Shown: in pieces, positions 58,755 to 64,000 of the stretch
Numbering within the stretch: the stretch's first letter is position 1
Layout: each line of letters begins with the position of its first letter
Assembly (NCBI GenBank): GCA_004194705.1
Contig: SADC01000029.1
Location: 62,001 to 126,000, forward strand
Origin: Ditylenchus dipsaci
Taxonomy: Eukaryota; Nematoda; Chromadorea; Rhabditida; Anguinidae
Length of the DNA: 64,000 bases
Direction: 5' to 3'
Program-made: the position numbers and the translations under genes
Notes under the pieces: generated by a model
Database searches by the model: none
The model's input: only the letters and a program-made list of their open reading frames with translations
What the model was told of the DNA's origin: nothing

Positions 58755-59014
58755 TTATGTTATTGATAAAGCAGTTGCTGTGGTTGATCCAACTTCCGAT
58801 TTTATTGCAGGCTGTAAGAAGATTGGTTAGAAAGTAAAAAAAAATAAAGAAGACTACTAACCGGCTCATTGTTGAGAATACTGTTGATGTGAAAACCCAA
58901 GTTATTCAGACAATTCACTTCATTGCTCGTTTCGCTCAAGCCAGATGACTGCGCGTCTTGGAACACACTCTCCGACAAGCTTCGAAATGAGTCAATGAGC
59001 GAAAAATCTTCCGC
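58755..59014 (-). CDS. candidate 3' exons of an unknown gene with an eh1-like motif
   Basis: An exon at 59014-58862 (51 codons, between TTTTAG and GTTAGTAG) reads DFSLIDSFRSLSESVFQDAQ, then LNNLGFHINSILNNEP. A second at 58811-58755, after CTTACAG, continues in phase PAIKSEVGSTTATALSIT and stops. FHINSIL fits the eh1 pattern F-x-I-x-x-I-L, a Groucho-binding motif common in homeodomain and other transcription factors. No DNA-binding exon was found upstream. Introns and phases are consistent, but support is only from the sequence pattern. Confidence 0.4.
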
Positions 59015-59818
59015 CTAAAACTATAAGTTAGTTGGCTCGGAAAAACCTCAACCTTTAGCGAACGTCGTGTAATATAATATTGATATACATATTTGAAATG
59101 AAATTGTTTGGCGGGTTCAAAATTAAAATTTTAGCAAAAAATTTAAAATTTGAAAAATAATTAATACTTATGATACAAGTTGAAATATAATGTTTTAAAG
59201 CCTATCATTGAATTCTTTTATGTAGTTTATCAATAAAACAATTCTGATCATCGTTGGCGGAAAATAAAATATGGCCAAACTTCTTCCACAATTTGATGTT
59301 TTAATTGCCGTTAATGTAGGCTTACTCCTGTTCCCGGTTATTTGAGATCCGTGTATTTGGTCCGCTAATTTTCTTAGCAAAATGTAGCATTACGGGCATC
59401 CGAACAGGTACAATACCTGGCTAGCTGACCAAATTTTTAGTCAACCAGATTTTTTGGGTTACAGTATTGAATAACCCCACCCCATGCAGAGTGTTCAGGT
59501 AGATTAGTTAACCTCATATTCGTGTTTCTAGACGCTAATTTTATAAGAAAACCGCTTGTTTTTTTGGTTAAGGAATTTTTTTTTCGAACCACAGGGAGTA
59601 TCATGGGTTTTTAGTCAAAATTTGAAAAATTTAAATTGGCGCCTTTTAAATTGGCGCCTTTTAAATTTTAGACGGAATAAAGACTATATAGGGAGAGGGA
59701 TTTTTCGAGTTTTTAATTATAAATTTGGTCGGGTGTATGTCTATCTCTCAAATATCTCCTCAGCACAACAAATATCTAAATTTCGTACTTTCACACCACC
59801 CAATTTTCTCTAGCATAC

Positions 59819-60034
59819 CTTGGTTTCAGTCGGACTTTTTCGATGATTGTCGTGACCTTGCGTTTGCTTCAAGACCAACGACCCGGCACCTGAGACTGCA
59901 CGACCACGGCAACCACTTTTCTTGTCCTTGCAAACCCAGAACTGTCGAACACCATCGCGGCTCAATTTGTCTTTGCACATCAGAAATCCATTGCACATAG
60001 GCATTACATTTCCTTTTCTAGTCAAGCTATTCAT
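59819..60034 (-). CDS. FLYWCH zinc-finger exon, probably of a MULE-type element
   Basis: From ATG at 60034 the frame reads GFLMCKDKLSRDGVRQFWVC, then KDKKSGCRGRAVS and GHDNH, before a GTATGC donor at 59818. The order F-L, Q-F-W-x-C, G-C-R-G-R and H-x-N-H is that of a FLYWCH finger (two Cys and two His binding zinc). Such fingers occur in host DNA-binding proteins and at the N-terminus of animal MULE transposases. No transposase exon was seen after it. Confidence 0.65.
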
Positions 60035-60159
60035 AGAAATTTATGGAAAATTGGGTGAGATATAAAAAGTTGCGAATAAATATCAGTGACTTTAAAAATA
60101 GGAGCAAGATGGCAGAAACGAAACAAGCAAGGCCGCTTTTTGTAAAATAAAAGCAAAAT

Positions 60160-60260
60160 GGGATCTTGCAAGAGTATGCTCAGGAGACAACTGTGCTGGG
60201 GAGATATATGCTGGGGTGAGAGGGGGGGGGTATGTGGTATGTGCTGGGGAGATGTATGTG
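60160..60260 (+). repeat. short GCTGGGGAGATRTATG minisatellite
   Basis: Four to five loose units of GCTGGGGAGATATATG / GCTGGGGAGATGTATG with a G run. Non-coding. Confidence 0.55.
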
Positions 60261-60641
60261 GGGAGATTATATATCGACAACGCACCAAAGAAAATTACAC
60301 TGCTGCATGTAAAATTATTGATTTGTACAACCACTTGTATATTTTCTGGCGTTTCGTCTCTGTTCAAAAGTTGAAAACGAAGAATGCAAATGTCTGAATA
60401 TAAAATTGTGCAGTGTTCTATATGGAAAAAATTCTGAGCAAATATACATCTTCGAAATTTAAAATCTTGGAAGTTTTCAGAAACACTTCAGAGATTATAA
60501 AACATCGATTTTTAGTGAAAACTAGCAAAAACTTTTACAAAACTTTTATGAGTACGACTGCCGACTAATTACCAGCTCCAGCTGGGTGAAACGGCGTTGT
60601 AAAATTTTTATTTTTCATAAGTTTCAAAATATTTTGATTTG

Positions 60642-61062
60642 CAGTCGAACATCGATTTTATGGCACTGCTAAAGTTCGTTCCCACCTCGGGTCCCGGATC
60701 TTTACCTCAATTTTTGAAGTTTTTGGTCAGTTGTGATTCGTCAGTCTAGTCCGAAATATCGCAAGGATTCTGATTTTACCCATCGTTTTTCAAAAACTAA
60801 ATTATTTTACTGAATCTATCCGTGATCCTCGATTCAACGACGCCCTGTTTAAAAAGGGGTGTCGGTAGATCGAGGGTCACAGGTCGATTCAGCAAAATCC
60901 CTCAGTTTTCGAAAAACAATCGGTATAATCGGAATCCTAGCGATCTTTCAGACCAGACTGGCGAATCACAACTGATCAAAAACTTCAAAAATTGAGGTAA
61001 AAAAGTGTTGGACCCGAGGTGGGAACGAACTTTTACAGTGTCCTTAAATCAAGGTTGGACTG
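60642..61062. mobile_element. pogo-like foldback MITE
   Basis: Ends CAGTCGAACATCGATTTTAT and CAGTCCAACCTTGATTTAAG are inverted. Right flank TA; left flank TG. Internal mirrored blocks AAGTTCGTTCCCACCTCGGG, TCAGTCTAGTC and CGATTCAACGACGCCC. Closely related to 51405-51830. Confidence 0.82.
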
Positions 61063-61239
61063 TATAGAAATTGCAGCAAAAGTTTTAAACAGTTTAACAT
61101 TGACAATTTGAAGAAATCAGTTCCGAAAGCGGGTCAAAAAGTGTTCCTGCGATTTATGTAAATATAAAGTTTGTAACCCATGAAAAATAAAGTCGCAAAG
61201 TGGGTTATTGCAGAGCTTTCTCTACAACCCGCCATGTAA

Positions 61240-61620
61240 GTGTCCGGATCGCAAACAAGTTGCCAACGCAAAAAACTGCCAGCGTAAGAAGTGATCGATT
61301 CGAAAACTCGCCAGTTTAAAAAATTCACCAACGGCAAATCTTGCTAACGCGAAAACTCGCCAACGGCAAAAATCACCAACTACAGAACTTGCTAACAAAA
61401 AATTACCAACGAAAAATTTGCCAACGGGAAAACTCGCCATCGAAGGACTCGCCAACGAAAGATTCGTCTCGAAGGTCCCCTATTTTCAGTCCCAAGGAGA
61501 CAGTTGAATCAATTTTTTGGTTGGCGAGTTTCACGACAGCTAATTTTGACATTGGCAAGTTTTGCAGTTGCAGTCTTTTGCGTTAGCGAGTTTTGAAGTT
61601 GGAGAGTCGGTTGCGTCCCA
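61240..61620. repeat. foldback with AACTCGCCAACG words
   Basis: 61240-61460 holds about ten AACTCGCCAACG/AACTTGCTAACG words; 61520-61605 holds the inverted GTTGGCGAGTTT/TTAGCGAGTTTT. Possible ends are GGATCGCAA and GGACGCAA. No target duplication was found. Confidence 0.6.
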
Positions 61621-61996
61621 AATTTTCCTTCCTGCACCAGCATGAAATTACTTTTCTAAATGACATAACAATTTTGCAAAATTTCGTTTGGCCAAAAATT
61701 TTGTTCCAATGGTTTTGACGTTTGTTAACTGTTTTGAAAAAGCGATTCAGCCTGCTATGAATTTTTTATTGGTTTATAGTGAGATTGGGTGAGTGTGAAT
61801 GACCGTTCACAAACCAATTCGAGTCTATAATGTCAAAACGAAACTTTTCACAAGAGTATTAGGTGGGGCAGGGCTTTGTTCCGGAATTGACTGTGGTGAG
61901 TGTTCCGAAACTACTATAAAAAAGTTATGTCCGAAAAAATTTCGAAAATTCTTTCAAAATTTGTAGTTCACTGAATTTTGAGATCATTTCACACAC

Positions 61997-62233
61997 CTTT
62001 ATCATTGGGTAGCTTCTATCCTCCAATTTTTGTTTGATTGCCACCATTGAGGGAATTCCTTCGGACCTTAGCTCATTTATACTCAATCTTGATTGCTCGA
62101 TTTGGTGGACTCGTTTCAAGTGTTGCCAAAAGGTGGAAGTGCTCTTGTCTTTTCGATTCCTCACTGTTCCACAGATTCTGCATTTTCCGCCATTTTCTGT
62201 TTCCTCGAAATAATTCCACACTTCTGACGGCAT
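61997..62233 (-). CDS. BED-type zinc finger exon
   Basis: From ATG at 62233: MPSEVWNYFEETENGGKCRI, then C-G-T-V-R-N-R, STSTFWQHLKRVHQIEQ, and a GTGTGTGA donor at 61996. The pattern VWxYF, C-x2-C, W-x-H-L-x3-H matches a BED finger with all four zinc ligands. BED fingers occur in hAT transposases and in genes derived from them. No dimerisation (hATC) exon was found in the remaining window to the left. It may be a 5' exon of a host gene or of a hAT element. Confidence 0.65.
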
Positions 62234-62896
62234 TTTCGACAGGCGAAAGAATACTAGGAATTGCCCTGCAATAACAAGAAATTTAATATCTTATCTTGAG
62301 ATTTCAAACACAATGTTACATTTTTAGACGATAGTGCCAGATACATTCACCCGCTCTCCCAATAATTTTTACTTAGGCTTAGGCTCGTAGGCTTAGTTAC
62401 AAGGCCTGGCCATTACTAACAACGACTTTCGTACAACTTTTTCTCTCTCTTAAAAGTAGTGGTTTTGACAGCGGCCTAAGTTCAAGCACCAAACCACCCC
62501 CCCCCCCCCACCCAAAGAGTATTTTTCTCTGAGTCAACTTTCTTCATTTTTCACACCATACTTCAAATTTTTTGCGCTGACAATACCAAGGGTATTTGGC
62601 TGCTTCGCGGCCAAATACCAGCACACTCCATTTGCGATGGATTTGGAGTGAAAAAAAAATCAACGGAGCCAAAAAAGGTAGGATTAGAGAAATACTCTTT
62701 GGAGGGGGCGGGCACTTGGGCCTTTACGGGTGGTTCTAGGTACTCTGCAAAAATCATTAGGAAGGGGGATGTTTTATGAAACTAGATTTGAACTTTCTTA
62801 TGAATGTTAAGAAGAAAAAGTCAAAATGGATACCCAACCAGAAGTTACAAACAAACAATCCCACAGTAAAGTCCTGATAAAACTTCAGCCTCTTGA

Positions 62897-63128
62897 AGGG
62901 TCATGTCCGTGCGTTTTGAAAAGTTAAGGCGGGGTATCAGCGAATTTTTTGAATTGTTCTATTTTCACTTGTTTCGCATCAAATCTAATATTAATGACCT
63001 TATACTACTTTTAAAAAATTAGGCAGAAAAGCGAAAAATCTAGATGAGAACGTATGTAGAAATTCGTCGAGAGAAAAAAACTGCTGGTCCCCTTTTCTCT
63101 TTCTCGCGCACGGGCATGCCTCTTTAAA
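62897..63128. mobile_element. GGGCATGCC-type foldback
   Basis: Left GGGTCATGTCCGTGCGTTTT, right CGCGCACGGGCATGCCTCTT, with a body (GTTAAGGCGGGG, GACCTTATACTACTTTTAAA) that repeats 16797-16930. An inverted half copy is at 4870-5060. Confidence 0.6.
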
Positions 63129-63129
63129 A

Positions 63130-63731
63130 TTTACTCCCAGATAGGTCAGAAACTTTGCAACCCAATTTTTGAAAGACTCCTTGCCGATATTGTCGCGAAT
63201 GTGGTTTTGTAGAACAAATTTTTCTGAATGATAGTTGATAGCACAATTTTGTTTTGACTATTTGGTGGGTTTCACAATTGCATTTTTGCAGGGTGGTCCA
63301 AGAATTTTTAACACTGTAAAACAGCCAGCATTTTTTATAGGCTGAATTTCGAAATTCTGTAAACGCAGATCAGCTCAGTTTGAGCTCCGGTTTCGATTGG
63401 CATAGGATGTCAAAAACATGATTTTTACTTGGTCCTCACTGTGATTTAGGCCTTGCCCATCCAGAGGTAATACATTGACCAGAACCCAAACCACAGGGGG
63501 ACCAACCGAAACCGTATTTTTCGAAAATATATCAATCAAAACCGGAGCTTAAGCTGAGTTGATTTGCGCTCACAGAATTTTGGTGCTGACCTATGAAAAG
63601 AGTTATTCCTGTCAAAAATGTCAGAAATTCATGAATCACCGTGTATAGTGAATAAGTAGCAATAACTTAAAAAGTAGCCGAATTTTTTAATGGGTTTTCA
63701 ACTTAAAATTTTCTTTTGATTTAAAAGTTTT
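63130..63731. other. gene-free stretch
   Basis: AT-rich; two related blocks (AAATTCTGTAAACGCAGATC near 63350 and GCGCTCACAGAATTTTGGTG near 63568) are inverted, so a worn foldback spans about 63290-63620. No gene was seen. Confidence 0.45.
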
Positions 63732-63739
63732 GAAAATTC

Positions 63740-63975
63740 GGCGCTACTAGCGAATACCCCCCCCCAAGCATCCGACCTTTAAAAATTGCTGTAACTACCC
63801 TTGCAAACAACAAGTTTAGGCTTAGCCCTTAGGCTTGGGGTAGGCCAGCGTACGGAAGTTGTGACTAATGAAGAGTTTGCGCACATTTTCCGGGGTCTGG
63901 GACATATATTTGGGTACTTTTTACTAAAGTAAAAAAAGTGAAAATCGTTGGGGGGGGGTATTCGCTAGTAGGGTC
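63740..63975. mobile_element. oligo-C-ended MITE, exact 8-bp duplication
   Basis: Ends GGCGCTACTAGCGAATACCC and GACCCTACTAGCGAATACCC are inverted, each followed by a C run. GAAAATTC flanks exactly (63732-63739, 63976-63983). At 236 bp it is the simplest member of the family in the window and the cleanest reference for its ends. Confidence 0.88.
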
Positions 63976-64000
63976 GAAAATTCTATTCTGAAACTCATCA

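Overview
This is nuclear DNA of a small-intron invertebrate animal. It is AT-rich. The genes have introns of about 45-55 bp ending in TTTCAG- or TTTAG-like sites, alongside introns swollen by transposons. Recognisable genes are typical of animals: RPL18, QTRT1, dCMP deaminase, a carnitine/acylcarnitine-type mitochondrial carrier, a homeobox and an RS-rich protein. A nematode or similar worm would fit, but the sequence alone does not fix the phylum.

Layout. 0-0.6 kb: exon of an AAA-ATPase-like (PF09820 type) gene running off the left edge. 1-16.3 kb: nested transposons, including two PIF/Harbinger elements with 3-bp target duplications, one with a decayed HARBI1-type transposase and a MADF-like reading frame, the other with a decayed MULE-type transposase. 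17.0-18.5 kb: mitochondrial carrier (+). 18.8-34.6 kb: foldback and MITE-like elements, with homeobox exons (-, 25.0-25.2 kb) and a Merlin/IS1016-like transposase remnant (25.9 kb). 34.8-35.6 kb: RPL18 (+). 37.9-40.5 kb: QTRT1 (-). 41.6-52.0 kb: eight-exon acidic/RS-rich protein gene (-). 53.0-56.5 kb: dCMP deaminase (-). 57-64 kb: more foldbacks, a two-exon candidate 3' gene end with an eh1-like motif, a FLYWCH exon and a BED-finger exon.

Main finding. Most of the window is made of small non-autonomous DNA transposons folded back on themselves. Many could be delimited by reading target-site duplications directly: 8 bp next to G-starting ends, 8-10 bp next to elements whose termini are arrays of a private short word, 8 bp next to CAGGG/TAGGG-type hAT-like ends, TA next to pogo/Tc1-like ends, TTAA next to one foldback family, and 3 bp next to the Harbinger pair. 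Three insertions are confirmed by an uninterrupted copy of the target elsewhere in the window. Two recurring themes look little described: G-starting termini made of a variable 7-8 bp word followed by a long C run, and termini built from tandem private words.

Several conserved genes (carrier, QTRT1, dCMP deaminase, AAA-ATPase-like) carry single-base frame breaks although motifs are preserved on both sides. RPL18 and the RS-rich gene read through cleanly. Consensus indels or recent decay would both explain this.
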